Assembly (NCBI GenBank): GCA_902760315.1
Contig: CACWFV010000048.1
Location: 1-39,472 of the forward strand
Direction: 5' to 3'
From: an uncultured Bacteroidales bacterium
GTDB taxonomy: Bacteria; Bacteroidota; Bacteroidia; Bacteroidales; Bacteroidaceae
DNA: 39,472 bases
This document shows positions 31,489 to 39,472 of the stretch, piece by piece. The position numbers were made by a program, and so were the translations under genes. The notes under the pieces are model-generated. The model made no database searches, was not told the DNA's origin, and saw nothing but the letters and a program-made list of their open reading frames with translations. Within the stretch, counting starts at the first letter, position 1. Every line of letters begins with the position of its first letter.

Positions 31489-32991
31489 TTATTTGCTGAG
31501 TCTGTTGACATACTTCACGGGTGTAGCCTCCTGTTTGAGTGCGTCGGCAAACTGTTGGGGTCGGATGGTCACGGGACCACGCATGAATTCCGGGATGTTG
31601 TAGCTCTTCATCAGCTGGCGGTGGTAGTCGGGATGGGCGCAGGGCACTTCGAAGGGTTTGGCGGCGTGCCCGTTCTTGTCGATGTGGGCTATGAAGGGCC
31701 GCGTATAGTTGCCGTCATAGCGGCGGCTGCTGAAGATGACCCATCGGCCATTGCTCGACCAGGAGTGGTAGCTCTCGGTGTCGGCAGAGTTCAGCTGTTC
31801 CATGTTGCGCACCTTGCCCGTCTTCAGATCCATCATCCAGAGGTCGGCATCGTGGTGCCAGATGTGGAAGACGCCATACTCGGCCAGCGTGAACATCAGG
31901 TAGCGGCCATCTGGCGAAATGCGGGGCAGCGTAGCACTCTTCCCTAAGGAGTCAGCAGCAAAGACCAATTCTCGTGGCCCAAACTGCATGGTCTCCGGAT
32001 TGAACCGCTTGCGGTAGAGGTTGTATTTGGCTTCTTCCGGTCTCTTGATGAATTCGCTACCCTTGTCGCTCACCGTGTCGTTGTATTCAAAGTGGGCGCT
32101 GCAGTAGTAGAGCGTCTTGCCGTCGGGAGCCCAGAAGGGGAAGCACTCCATCTCCTTGGGGTCGTTCTCTATGTTGGTCACTTCGTTCTTCTCCACGTCA
32201 TAGGCTATGAGGTCGCTTTCCGAGTCGAACACCTCTATCTTGTTGGGGTGTACGCTGTGGAATATCTGTCCCGTCATGTTGGTGGAGTAGACGATGAGTG
32301 GCAGCCAGGGGTGCCATGTGGGGTATACGCCTGCCGAAAGCAGCGAGTCGTTCTTCATGCCTATCTTCCTGACGGTGCCGTCGTAGGCTATGACGGTGCC
32401 ACCCATGTGCTGACGGGCGTGAAACTGCATGCGCTCCGGGTTGTACTGCTGGTAGTTGTGGCAGTTGATGCATTGGCCCTTTGCGCCACCCTCCGAGCAG
32501 AGCATGTTGTTGTAGATGACGTGCTCGTCGTAGTTTTCCAGACAGCGCTGGTTGATGGTCAGTTCCTCGTAGGTGACGTAGGAGGGCGGAATGAGTCGGT
32601 AGCTGATGTAGGGGTCTATGGAGTCTGCCGATACGTAGATGTTGAAGGGTTTGTAGCGTGTCCAGTTGTCGTTTTGTTCCACAAACACCTCCACCGTGAT
32701 GGCGTTTCCCTTAGCCGCCTCTGCCAGCTGGCGCCACTCGTCGGCGTCGGGCTGTATCTGCGGCCCGCTGCAGACTATCTCCTCCTGGCCGGCCTTTAGT
32801 CGTGCCACCACGTCGTCGGCTCCATTGTCCATCTGAAACGTCAGCGGTGCCATGTTGACGGGCACGGTGACGTTGGTGTAGTCGGGATAGATGTCGGGCA
32901 GTTCGTCTTTCTCCCAATAGTTTTCCGGTATCTTGTTTCCACACGCTGTCAGCAGGGCGGCCAGCGTGGTGAGTAGCATGAGTCTTTTCAT
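31489..32991 (-). CDS. Lipoprotein with a TolB-like beta-propeller and one CxxCH haem motif, 500 aa
   Basis: L-A-A-L-L-T-A-C-G-N is a lipobox with C17, so the protein is membrane anchored outside the cytoplasm. Q-C-I-N-C-H-N at about 173-179 is a single c-type haem attachment motif, followed by a His/Met-rich stretch (M-Q-F-H-A-R-Q-H-M) that could give the sixth ligand. From about residue 200 to 460 there are WD40/PD40-type blades (Y-P-T-W-H-P-W-L-P-L-I-V-Y-S, F-P-F-W-A-P-D-G-K-T-L-Y-Y, R-I-S-P-D-G-R-Y-L-M-F, S-W-S-S-N-G-R-W-V-I-F). A haem protein sensing or electron-transfer role is possible but not shown. It begins 1 base after the DUF6057 stop, so the two genes form an operon. Confidence 0.85.
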   Translation of the reverse strand: MKRLMLLTTLAALLTACGNKIPENYWEKDELPDIYPDYTNVTVPVNMAPLTFQMDNGADDVVARLKAGQEEIVCSGPQIQPDADEWRQLAEAAKGNAITVEVFVEQNDNWTRYKPFNIYVSADSIDPYISYRLIPPSYVTYEELTINQRCLENYDEHVIYNNMLCSEGGAKGQCINCHNYQQYNPERMQFHARQHMGGTVIAYDGTVRKIGMKNDSLLSAGVYPTWHPWLPLIVYSTNMTGQIFHSVHPNKIEVFDSESDLIAYDVEKNEVTNIENDPKEMECFPFWAPDGKTLYYCSAHFEYNDTVSDKGSEFIKRPEEAKYNLYRKRFNPETMQFGPRELVFAADSLGKSATLPRISPDGRYLMFTLAEYGVFHIWHHDADLWMMDLKTGKVRNMEQLNSADTESYHSWSSNGRWVIFSSRRYDGNYTRPFIAHIDKNGHAAKPFEVPCAHPDYHRQLMKSYNIPEFMRGPVTIRPQQFADALKQEATPVKYVNRLSK

Positions 32992-32992
32992 A

Positions 32993-34813
32993 TCAATAGT
33001 AAGTGATGTCTTTCAAGAAAAAGTATTCGAAATAGTAAGTGGCGCCAAACTGCTGGTAGATGCTGTTGCGCAGGCTCAGACTAGGCGACTGCCTGTATTG
33101 CTGCAGTTGTTGCATGAAGGCGTAGAAACTCTCCTTCACGCCCGGTTCCAGCACCCACTCGTCCAGTCCCTCCTGTCTCTCCATGTTGGCAAAGAGCCAG
33201 GCAGCCTCCTGGAAGATGCGTGGCGGCATCTTTGTCTCGCCGTTCAGCTGGACGTAGTGGTCAAAGCGAGGCCAAAACAGGCTGGGGTCTCTGGTCCATA
33301 GGGCGCCAAGGACGGCCTGCTCCTGGAAGTAGAGGTCGTCGGCATCCTCCTCAGCCAGCGAGGTCATCAGGTAGCGCTCCACGTAGCCTTCCACGGCATT
33401 CAGCTTTTCCGTGTAGTGTGCCATGTGGGTAATGGGGCCTGTCTCCTGGTCCTTGGCCAGCTCCTGCGGGTTATTCATCAGTTTCTCCATGTGGTCGGCC
33501 CAACTATGATAATAGGTAGTATGGCGCAGCTGGTCGAGGAATTTCCTGGCCGTCTGTTTCTCTTTGTTGAAGATGGCACAGCGTGCCAGGTCCTTCAGTT
33601 GTTCTATGTTCCAACCATACTCCACCCCCTCTTCCATACAGACGCGGTGGCACTCGTTGAAGGCGCCATACTGGTAGAGCATGGTGCGCCCGGCCACATT
33701 AAACATATAGACGGGCAGCGGCGTGTTGGCTTTCTTCGAACCCTTGGGAAACAGGTACATCTCCGAGCATTGTCGTCCCTGACGGCTCAGCGCCAGGTTG
33801 TGCATCATGACGATGGCCCTGGTGGGTTCGCCGTCCTGCTTCGTGCCTTCCTCGACGACGCCCTCCCAGTCGGCCGTTTCTATGCAGCGCTGCATGCGCA
33901 GTTCGTGGTGGAAGTTGGCATCCTTGTACCAGAAGTGGTAGACCGCCCCGCCCACCATGCAGAGCACTGCCAGCGGTGCTATGTAGTTGGTGAGTGCGTT
34001 GCCCTTCTGCTCCTTACGCTCCTGGCGGAAACCTGCCGTCAGCAGCAGGAAACACGCCGCCAGTGCCCAATAGGGCAGGTAGTAGTCCGCATAGCTCTCG
34101 GCAATGGTGAAGTCGGGTATGGCCGTGCGGTAGATGTCGAGCATGTTGGTCGTGTTGTAGACGAACCGGTAGCAGATGAGCGGCACGGCGACGATGCTCA
34201 GCAGTGCTGCGACGCTCACCACGATGTTGTCGGTGCGCCGTGCAGCCAGTCGCCACACGATGACGCCCATCAGCAGGGCGGCCGCCAGTGCGTAGGTGCC
34301 CATCAGCGGATAGCCCGCCAGCACGGTCAGCACGACGAAGCCCGCCCGTAGCCATCGGTTCTCCGGCAGACTGCGGAATGCCCACAGCAGGGCCGTTGCT
34401 GCCGTCGTGCCGATGGTGGCCACATAGAAGTAGCCCGGCAACTTCATGAAGTATACCCAGTAGCCCATCGACATGTTGGCCACCAGCAGGATGGCTACCG
34501 GCACCAGCGTCAGCACGCTCCAGCGGTCCGGAATGTTAAATGTCCGCTTAGTCAGCCACATCAGCAGCAGCCACCAGCCGCAGAGCACGATGACGCCCAC
34601 CCAGGGCAGATAGAAATGTTGCGTGAAGTAGGCTGCCAGGTAGCAGAGCATGCCGCCGGGCATGGCCATCATCTGTTGCAGGAATGCCGCCGTGTCCAGA
34701 AAGACGTTGTGTTGCTGCACCTTCCAGAGCAGGTCGCTTTCAAAGCAAATCAATTGGACTGCCACCGCCGTCAGCGAGGCCAGCCAAAGCACTATGGGTT
34801 GTAGTTTTTTCAT
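32993..34813 (-). CDS. DUF6057 family integral membrane protein, 606 aa
   Basis: The first 315 residues hold about ten membrane helices (for example V-G-V-I-V-L-C-G-W-W-L-L-L and L-V-P-V-A-I-L-L-V-A). The remainder is soluble and helical, resembling a repeat domain with many short helices (M-M-H-N-L-A-L-S-R, F-N-V-A-G-R-T-M-L-Y). I recognise it as the Bacteroidota DUF6057 type; its function is unknown. A strong promoter stands upstream and the haem-motif lipoprotein follows after 1 base, so the two probably act together at the cell envelope. No catalytic motif is evident. Confidence 0.75.
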   Translation of the reverse strand: MKKLQPIVLWLASLTAVAVQLICFESDLLWKVQQHNVFLDTAAFLQQMMAMPGGMLCYLAAYFTQHFYLPWVGVIVLCGWWLLLMWLTKRTFNIPDRWSVLTLVPVAILLVANMSMGYWVYFMKLPGYFYVATIGTTAATALLWAFRSLPENRWLRAGFVVLTVLAGYPLMGTYALAAALLMGVIVWRLAARRTDNIVVSVAALLSIVAVPLICYRFVYNTTNMLDIYRTAIPDFTIAESYADYYLPYWALAACFLLLTAGFRQERKEQKGNALTNYIAPLAVLCMVGGAVYHFWYKDANFHHELRMQRCIETADWEGVVEEGTKQDGEPTRAIVMMHNLALSRQGRQCSEMYLFPKGSKKANTPLPVYMFNVAGRTMLYQYGAFNECHRVCMEEGVEYGWNIEQLKDLARCAIFNKEKQTARKFLDQLRHTTYYHSWADHMEKLMNNPQELAKDQETGPITHMAHYTEKLNAVEGYVERYLMTSLAEEDADDLYFQEQAVLGALWTRDPSLFWPRFDHYVQLNGETKMPPRIFQEAAWLFANMERQEGLDEWVLEPGVKESFYAFMQQLQQYRQSPSLSLRNSIYQQFGATYYFEYFFLKDITYY

Positions 34814-34844
34814 GATAATAAGTCAGCAGTTGCTTTTCTGGTGG

Positions 34845-34875
34845 CAAAGTTACTAAATGTCGGGAGTATAACAAA
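34845..34875 (-). promoter_or_regulatory. Promoter of the DUF6057-lipoprotein operon
   Basis: TTTG (34872-34875) and TAACTTTG (34845-34852) on the minus strand are 19 bases apart, both consensus. The ATG at 34813 is 31 bases downstream. Confidence 0.8.
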
Positions 34876-34906
34876 GAAACTTACTCTTTTTTTACATTTC
34901 TTTTCA

Positions 34907-34940
34907 TGTTACGGAAAATGTAACCGTATCGTAATACGAT
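34907..34940. promoter_or_regulatory. Pho-box-like direct repeats and palindromes upstream of the Na/Pi cotransporter
   Basis: TGTTACG (34907-34913), TGTAACC (34919-34925) and CGTAATA (34930-34936) recur at 12 and 11 bases with A/T-rich spacers, similar in layout to PhoB boxes. The same stretch contains inverted repeats GTTAC/GTAAC (34908-34924) and ATCGTA-A-TACGAT (34928-34940). It ends 3 bases before the -33 box. A PhoB-like regulator is encoded downstream. Confidence 0.4.
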
Positions 34941-34943
34941 TAT

Positions 34944-34975
34944 TTTGGCTGCCTATGGCGTTAGCTGTACCTTTG
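34944..34975 (+). promoter_or_regulatory. Promoter of the Na/Pi cotransporter gene
   Basis: TTTG (34944-34947) and TACCTTTG (34968-34975) are 20 bases apart, a full match to the Bacteroidota consensus. The ATG at 34997 is 21 bases downstream, which fixes that start and rules out longer frames. Confidence 0.88.
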
Positions 34976-34996
34976 CAGCAAAAAACAGGATACAAC

Positions 34997-36685
34997 ATGG
35001 AAACAAATCACAACTACCTGATGGTAACCCTGCAACTGCTGGGCTCGCTGGGCCTGCTGATTTATGGTATGCGCCTGATGAGTGAGGCGCTGCAGAAGAT
35101 GGCTGGTCCTCAGCTGCGTCACATCTTGGGCAAGATGACCACCAACCGCTTCACCGGCATGCTGACGGGTACCCTCGTCACTTGTGCCGTGCAGTCGTCG
35201 TCGGCCACTACGGTGATGACGGTGTCGTTTGTCTCGGCAGGATTGCTGACGCTGGCTCAGGCCATCTCGGTCATCATGGGTGCCAACATCGGCACCACGC
35301 TGACGGCGTGGATCATGTCGCTGGGCTACAGTGTCGACCTCACCAGCATTGTCTATCCCGCCTTCCTGCTGGGCATGGTGCTCATCTACAAGAAGCGCCA
35401 CCGCTACGTGGGCGACTTCCTCTTCGGCACGGCCTTCATGTTTCTCTCGCTGGTCATGCTGAGTGGTGCTGGCAAGGCGCTGGACCTGGAACACAACCAG
35501 CAGGTGGTGGCCTTCTTTGCCTCCTTCGACACGTCGAGCCACCTCACCATTCTGGCTTTCCTGGCCATCGGCACGCTCATCACCTGTATCGTGCAGTCGT
35601 CAGCAGCAGTGATGGCCATCACCATCCTGCTCTGTTCCACCGGCGTGCTGCCCATCTATTTAGGCATAGCCCTGGTCATGGGCGAAAACATCGGTACCAC
35701 GGCCACCGCCAACCTGGTGGCGCTGGGTGCCAACACGCAGGCTCGGCGCGCTGCCCTGGCTCATCTGCTGTTCAATGTGTTTGGTGTCATCTGGGTGCTC
35801 ATCGTGTTCTATCCCTTTGTCAATATGGTGTGCCACCTGGTAGGCTACGACCCCGCTGTGGGTGGCCAGACCACGATGCTGCCCGTCGTGCTGGCCATGT
35901 TCCACACCTGCTTTAACGTCATCAACACGGCCATCCTGATAGGTCTCGTGCCCCAGATGGAGCGCGTGGTGTGCTGGCTGTTGCCCGACAAGGAGCAGGG
36001 CCGCCGCGAGGAGTTCCGCTTGCAGTATATCCAGTCCAACCTGGTGCAGACTCCTGAAATCTCCGTCCTGCAGGCACAGAAGGAGACGGCAGCCTTTGGC
36101 CATCGGGTAGGCGAGATGTTCGGCATGGTGCGCCAGCTGTTTGCGGTGACTGACGACAAGCAGTTTGCCAAGCTGTTCAGCCAGATAGAGAACGAGGAGG
36201 ACACCACCGACCGCATAGAGATTGAGATAGCCCGCTATCTGGAGCAGGTCGGCGACGGCCATCTGAGTGACGACACGAAGCAGAAGATTCGCCAGATGAT
36301 GCGCGAAATCAGTGAACTGGAGTCTATTGGCGACGCCTGCTACAAACTGGCCCGCACCATGGCCCGTAAGTCAGAGGGCAACACCACCTTTACCCGTCAC
36401 CAGACGGAACAGCTGCAGGCACTCATGGTGCTCTGCGAGCAGGCCCTGCAGCAGATGAACACCGTGATGCACGGCCACCGCTCCGAGCACGACATCCGCG
36501 AGTCGTTCCGGCTGGAGAACGAGATTAACCAGCTGCGCCAGCAACTGAAGGCCGAGAACGTCCGTGCCGTCAACGACCACGAGTACGACTATGCCGTGGG
36601 CACGCTCTATATAGACATGGTCAACGAATTAGAGAAGCTGGGCGATTATATTGTTAACGTTGTTGAGGCTCGTTTTGGAAAATAA
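34997..36685 (+). CDS. Na/Pi cotransporter with C-terminal PhoU-like domain, 562 aa
   Basis: Residues 1 to about 330 are a transporter of the NptA/SLC34 type with the two hallmark repeats: T-C-A-V-Q-S-S-S-A-T-T near 60-70 and T-C-I-V-Q-S-S-A-A-V-M near 196-206, plus G-A-N-I-G-T-T and G-E-N-I-G-T-T. These bind sodium and phosphate. Residues from about 370 onward are helical and contain two E-x-x-G-D motifs (E-L-E-S-I-G-D-A-C and E-L-E-K-L-G-D-Y-I), the metal-binding signature of PhoU. It should take up inorganic phosphate at the inner membrane, with the PhoU part gating transport or signalling to a PhoR-like kinase. The neighbouring two-component system fits phosphate control. Confidence 0.92.
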   Translation: METNHNYLMVTLQLLGSLGLLIYGMRLMSEALQKMAGPQLRHILGKMTTNRFTGMLTGTLVTCAVQSSSATTVMTVSFVSAGLLTLAQAISVIMGANIGTTLTAWIMSLGYSVDLTSIVYPAFLLGMVLIYKKRHRYVGDFLFGTAFMFLSLVMLSGAGKALDLEHNQQVVAFFASFDTSSHLTILAFLAIGTLITCIVQSSAAVMAITILLCSTGVLPIYLGIALVMGENIGTTATANLVALGANTQARRAALAHLLFNVFGVIWVLIVFYPFVNMVCHLVGYDPAVGGQTTMLPVVLAMFHTCFNVINTAILIGLVPQMERVVCWLLPDKEQGRREEFRLQYIQSNLVQTPEISVLQAQKETAAFGHRVGEMFGMVRQLFAVTDDKQFAKLFSQIENEEDTTDRIEIEIARYLEQVGDGHLSDDTKQKIRQMMREISELESIGDACYKLARTMARKSEGNTTFTRHQTEQLQALMVLCEQALQQMNTVMHGHRSEHDIRESFRLENEINQLRQQLKAENVRAVNDHEYDYAVGTLYIDMVNELEKLGDYIVNVVEARFGK

Positions 36686-36689
36686 TTCG

Positions 36690-36697
36690 TACCTTTG
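36690..36697 (+). promoter_or_regulatory. -7 box for the PhoB-like regulator gene
   Basis: TACCTTTG lies 4 bases after the cotransporter stop and ends 9 bases before the ATG at 36707. The -33 region is weak. If used, the leader is only a few bases long. Confidence 0.55.
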
Positions 36698-36706
36698 CAA
36701 CCACTT

Positions 36707-37423
36707 ATGGAACAACAGAGGATATTAGTGGTTGACGATGAGCGCGATTTATGCGACATACTGGTGTTCAACCTCCAGGCCGCGGGCTACCACGCTGAGG
36801 CTGCTTACTCGGCAGAGGCTGCGCTACAGCTGATAGGCGACGGCAACAGGTCAGACGGCAAACCGTTTGACTTGTTGCTGCTTGACGTGATGATGCCCGG
36901 CATGTCGGGCTTCGAACTGGCCGCATCGCTCAAGGCCGACGGCTACAGCCGCCACCTGCCCATCATCTTTCTGACGGCCAAAGACACGGAGGACGACACG
37001 CTGCAGGGCTTCTCCCTGGGTGCCGACGACTACGTCACCAAGCCCTTCTCCATCCGTGAGGTGATGGCCAGGGTCAAGGCCGTGCTCAGCAGGATAGCCA
37101 CCTCTGATTCCTCCATGCACGAGCGTGAGGTGTGCTTTGGCGGTCTTGTCATCCATCCGGCCAACAAGACCGTCGCCGTCGATGGCGACCCCATAGCCCT
37201 TACCCGCACAGAGTATGACTTGCTCTACCTGCTGCTCACCCGCCGTGGCGAGGTGTTCAGCCGCCAGCAGCTGCTCGACAGTGTCTGGCCGCAGGATGTC
37301 ATCGTCAGCGAGCGGACGGTAGACGTCAACGTAGCCCGCCTGCGCAAGAAGTTGAACCGCTATGCCGCCTGTCTGGTCTCCAAGACGGGCTTTGGCTATA
37401 GCTTTGAAGCCAGAGAGCCATGA
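36707..37423 (+). CDS. OmpR/PhoB-family response regulator, 238 aa
   Basis: Receiver domain: V-V-D-D-E at about 8-12, phospho-acceptor D60 in L-L-L-D-V-M-M-P-G, T90 and K112 in V-T-K-P-F. The winged-helix DNA-binding domain (about 140-235) shows L-T-R-T-E-Y-D-L-L and S-E-R-T-V-D-V-N-V-A-R-L-R-K-K, the recognition helix of PhoB/OmpR proteins. All catalytic residues are present. The ATG at 36707 is preferred; the upstream TTG at 36695 lies inside the -7 box. The stop overlaps the kinase start by 4 bases. Position after the cotransporter suggests it senses phosphate, which is inference. Confidence 0.92.
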   Translation: MEQQRILVVDDERDLCDILVFNLQAAGYHAEAAYSAEAALQLIGDGNRSDGKPFDLLLLDVMMPGMSGFELAASLKADGYSRHLPIIFLTAKDTEDDTLQGFSLGADDYVTKPFSIREVMARVKAVLSRIATSDSSMHEREVCFGGLVIHPANKTVAVDGDPIALTRTEYDLLYLLLTRRGEVFSRQQLLDSVWPQDVIVSERTVDVNVARLRKKLNRYAACLVSKTGFGYSFEAREP

Positions 37424-38334
37424 GCGAGGGCCGTAAGATGTGGCTCAGCGTAATGGCCGTCTTCATGGTTTACGCCGTGGTATTCATCCTGTTTGAAGAC
37501 TACGACCGCAAGTACCTGATGCCTTTCGACGAGGTCAGCGACTGGCACCTGCTGCTCTTCTCGCTGGTGGTCATGGGCGGACTGGCTTTCCTGCTGTTCC
37601 GCTATGCCAAGCGCATGGACGAGCGCATCAGCCGCGAACAGGCTGAGAAGGAGAACCGCATGCGCCGCGAACTGACGCAGAACATTGCCCACGAACTGAA
37701 GACCCCCGTGGCCAGCATCCTGGGCTATACGGAGACTATCCTCGACAATCCTGCCATCGACGACGACACCCGCCGGCAGTTCATGGTCCGTACCCATGCC
37801 CAGGCTCAGCGGCTGACGGCTCTGCTGCAGGACATCTCGACGCTGAACCGCATGGACTATGCCAAGGAGATGATCCAGAAGGAGCGTGTCGACGTCTCCC
37901 TGCTGTTTGCCGACATCGTGCAGGAGACCCTGCTGTCCCTGCAGTCGCGCCAGATGACGCTGCGCAACTGTCTGCCGCAGGGCATCATCGTCCGCGGCAA
38001 TGCCTCGCTGCTCTACAGCGTCTTCCGCAACCTGGTGGACAACGCCATCAACTATGCCGGCCAGGGCACTACCATCGAGGTCATGGCCACGGAGCAGCCC
38101 GGTGCGTGGCAGTTCACTTTCCGCGACAACGGCATCGGCATACCCGCCAGCCACCTGCCGCGACTTTTCGAGCGTTTCTACCGGCTCGACAAGGGGCGCA
38201 GCCGCGACATGGGGGGCACGGGTCTCGGACTGGCCATTGTCAAGAATGCTGTCCTGCTGCATGGCGGCACCATCACGGTGGCCTCACCCGCTACGGGCGG
38301 ACTCCGCTTCGACTTCACACTCCAGAAACAATAG
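37420..38334 (+). CDS. PhoR-like membrane sensor histidine kinase, 304 aa
   Basis: Two membrane segments (about 7-25 and 43-62) are joined by a short loop of under 20 residues, so there is no periplasmic sensor domain, as in PhoR-type kinases that sense through partners. H-box I-A-H-E-L-K-T-P-V-A places the phospho-acceptor at H91. The ATPase domain has N box N-L-V-D-N-A-I-N-Y-A, G1 D-N-G-I-G-I-P, F box F-E-R-F-Y-R-L-D and G2 G-T-G-L-G-L-A-I-V. No PAS domain is visible between TM2 and the H-box, making it shorter than classical PhoR. It is translationally coupled to the regulator (4-base overlap). Confidence 0.92.
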   Translation: MSEGRKMWLSVMAVFMVYAVVFILFEDYDRKYLMPFDEVSDWHLLLFSLVVMGGLAFLLFRYAKRMDERISREQAEKENRMRRELTQNIAHELKTPVASILGYTETILDNPAIDDDTRRQFMVRTHAQAQRLTALLQDISTLNRMDYAKEMIQKERVDVSLLFADIVQETLLSLQSRQMTLRNCLPQGIIVRGNASLLYSVFRNLVDNAINYAGQGTTIEVMATEQPGAWQFTFRDNGIGIPASHLPRLFERFYRLDKGRSRDMGGTGLGLAIVKNAVLLHGGTITVASPATGGLRFDFTLQKQ

Positions 38335-38362
38335 ACTTAACAACAACAGAAAACACTGACAC

Positions 38363-39295
38363 ATGACTTATTTAGGTGAACTCATATCCATTGGTGTGGC
38401 CTTCTCGTGGACGGCCACGGCACTGCTCAGCGAACTGGGCTCCAAGCGCCTGGGCAACCTCACGCTCAACGTGTTGCGCATGGCGCTGGCACTCATCTTC
38501 TCGCTCTTCCTCTTCTGGTGGCTCACGGGTACGCCCCTGCCGCCCGGTGCCTCGGCTTCGGCTATGGGCTGGATGCTCCTCTCCGGACTGGTTGGCTACG
38601 TCATTGGCGACTTCTGCCTCTTCCAGTGCTACATCATCATCGGCTCGCGCTACGGCCAGCTCTTCATGACGCTGGCTCCGCTGGTGGCGGCGCTGATGGC
38701 GTGGCTCACGCTGGGCCAGCAGATGACGCTGATGAGCGTCGTAGCCATGCTGGTGACGCTCCTGGGCATCGGCATCTCCGTGCTTGGCCGGGGCGAGCAC
38801 CACCGGGTGTCGCTGAAATTGCCACTGAACGGCGTACTCTTTGCCATCGGTGCTGCCGTCTGTCAGGGTGTCGGACTGGTGTTGAGCAAGATAGGCATGG
38901 ACCACTACGACGCTGCGTCGTTGGCTGCTGCCGGCATTCCTGAGTGGGTGGTGCCCTTCAGTGCCAATTTCTACCGCTGTGTGGCCGGCATCGTGGGTTT
39001 CACCTTGTTATTATATTGGCGCCACGGCATGTCGCCATTGCGCGAGGCCCTGCACGACAAGAAGGGACTCACCATAGCCACCGCTACCACCGTCTTCGGA
39101 CCTTTTGTGGGTGTGGGCTTCTCGCTCATGGCCGTGCAATACACCGCCGCGGGCATCGCCTCCACGCTCATGGCCATGACGCCCATCATCATTCTGCTGC
39201 CCTCCTACTGGCTGTTCCACGAGCGCATCACCCTCAGGGCAGTCCTCGGTGCCGTCATCTCCGTCGTCGGTGTCACCCTCTTCTTCCTTTCCTAA
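38363..39295 (+). CDS. EamA/DMT family transporter, 310 aa
   Basis: Ten hydrophobic helices are arranged as two five-helix repeats: G-E-L-I-S-I-G-V-A-F-S-W-T-A-T-A opens the first, and P-L-N-G-V-L-F-A-I-G-A-A-V-C-Q-G opens the second. S-R-Y-G-Q-L-F and Y-T-A-A-G-I-A-S-T-L-M-A-M-T-P-I-I are the conserved ends of helices 3-4 and 8-9 in drug/metabolite exporters. It probably exports a metabolite or amino acid; the substrate is unknown. It starts 28 bases after the kinase stop without a visible terminator or promoter, so it may be in the same transcript. Confidence 0.9.
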   Translation: MTYLGELISIGVAFSWTATALLSELGSKRLGNLTLNVLRMALALIFSLFLFWWLTGTPLPPGASASAMGWMLLSGLVGYVIGDFCLFQCYIIIGSRYGQLFMTLAPLVAALMAWLTLGQQMTLMSVVAMLVTLLGIGISVLGRGEHHRVSLKLPLNGVLFAIGAAVCQGVGLVLSKIGMDHYDAASLAAAGIPEWVVPFSANFYRCVAGIVGFTLLLYWRHGMSPLREALHDKKGLTIATATTVFGPFVGVGFSLMAVQYTAAGIASTLMAMTPIIILLPSYWLFHERITLRAVLGAVISVVGVTLFFLS

Positions 39296-39472
39296 TCCAC
39301 CGTTGCCACGATTATTCTTAAACATATAATTATCATAGAATTATTCATGTAATGGCTACGCGCAGCAATTAATGGATCATTCGTGGCAATTCGTGTTCAT
39401 CAGTTTTCACCACTTTTTCTGTGCGAATGGCTGTTGGTAGTACCATTTTTGTGTTAATTTAATAATTTTTTC
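39296..39472. other. Non-coding 3' edge with short direct repeat
   Basis: After the EamA stop I see no gene. ATTCGTG occurs twice 10 bases apart (39379-39385 and 39389-39395), a type of short repeat often met between Bacteroidota genes. The last 40 bases are T-rich and may be the upstream region of a gene outside the window. Confidence 0.5.

Noticed and set aside
37396-38262. A 288-codon minus-strand frame
   Set aside because: It lies opposite a histidine kinase with every catalytic motif present.
1-39472. CRISPR array, tRNA, rRNA or full insertion sequence
   Set aside because: No regularly spaced repeats, cloverleaf sequences, rRNA cores or transposase motifs were seen on either strand.

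Overview
The window looks like a chromosomal segment from a member of the Bacteroidales, most likely Prevotellaceae. The evidence is the recurring Bacteroidota-type promoter (TTTG, about 20 bases, then TAnnTTTG) in front of many genes on both strands, A-rich leaders with almost no Shine-Dalgarno sites, and the gene families present: TlpA-type thioredoxin proteins, a GH95 fucosidase, DUF3109, DUF6057, a polyvalent-type kinase-fold gene and a giant LamG surface protein. The genus is an inference. I see no rRNA, tRNA, CRISPR array or complete insertion sequence.

Left region (1-5900): an array of secreted thioredoxin-fold (TlpA-like) genes in decay. One gene, truncated by the window edge, is split by a +1 shift. 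One is intact (1646-3673). One is split by a -1 shift (4445-5697). Two survive only as the signal-peptide-coding 5' end (3679 and 5776). A kinase-fold gene of the polyvalent-protein type sits on the opposite strand directly after the first of these stumps. Next come an AAA/STAND-like ATPase (5941-7074) and an NtrC/NtrY-like two-component pair (7103-9787). The regulator of that pair carries an in-frame 72-base hairpin insertion in its receiver domain, a pair of inverted palindromic repeats in its linker, and an in-frame deletion that removes the Walker B region.

Middle region (9843-24700): a DUF3109 gene converges on an AraC regulator. Upstream on the minus strand lies a co-directional run: a giant LamG/FN3 secreted protein, a condensation/alcohol-acyltransferase-like protein, a secreted class I amidotransferase-like hydrolase, and a TraX-like membrane protein. 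The giant gene is cut in two by an exact 20-base tandem duplication; with one copy removed it is a single 3,166-residue frame. traX is also frameshifted near its 3' end, at a run of four G/C.

Right region (24264-39295): a small antitoxin-like orphan, a hairpin element, the GH95 fucosidase with an apparently leaderless promoter, and a 324-base gap. That gap holds what looks like a free-standing structured small RNA with its own promoter and terminator. Then come an operon of two NSS-type sodium symporters plus a helix-hairpin-helix protein, divergent from a VanZ-like gene through a shared symmetric promoter; a DUF6057 membrane protein with a CxxCH-bearing beta-propeller lipoprotein; and a Na/Pi cotransporter followed by a PhoB/PhoR-like two-component system and an EamA transporter. 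A Pho-box-like repeat sits upstream of the cotransporter.

Caveat: four genes are broken by one-base shifts or a short duplication. This could be real gene decay or phase switching, or it could be sequence or assembly error. Only the reads can decide.
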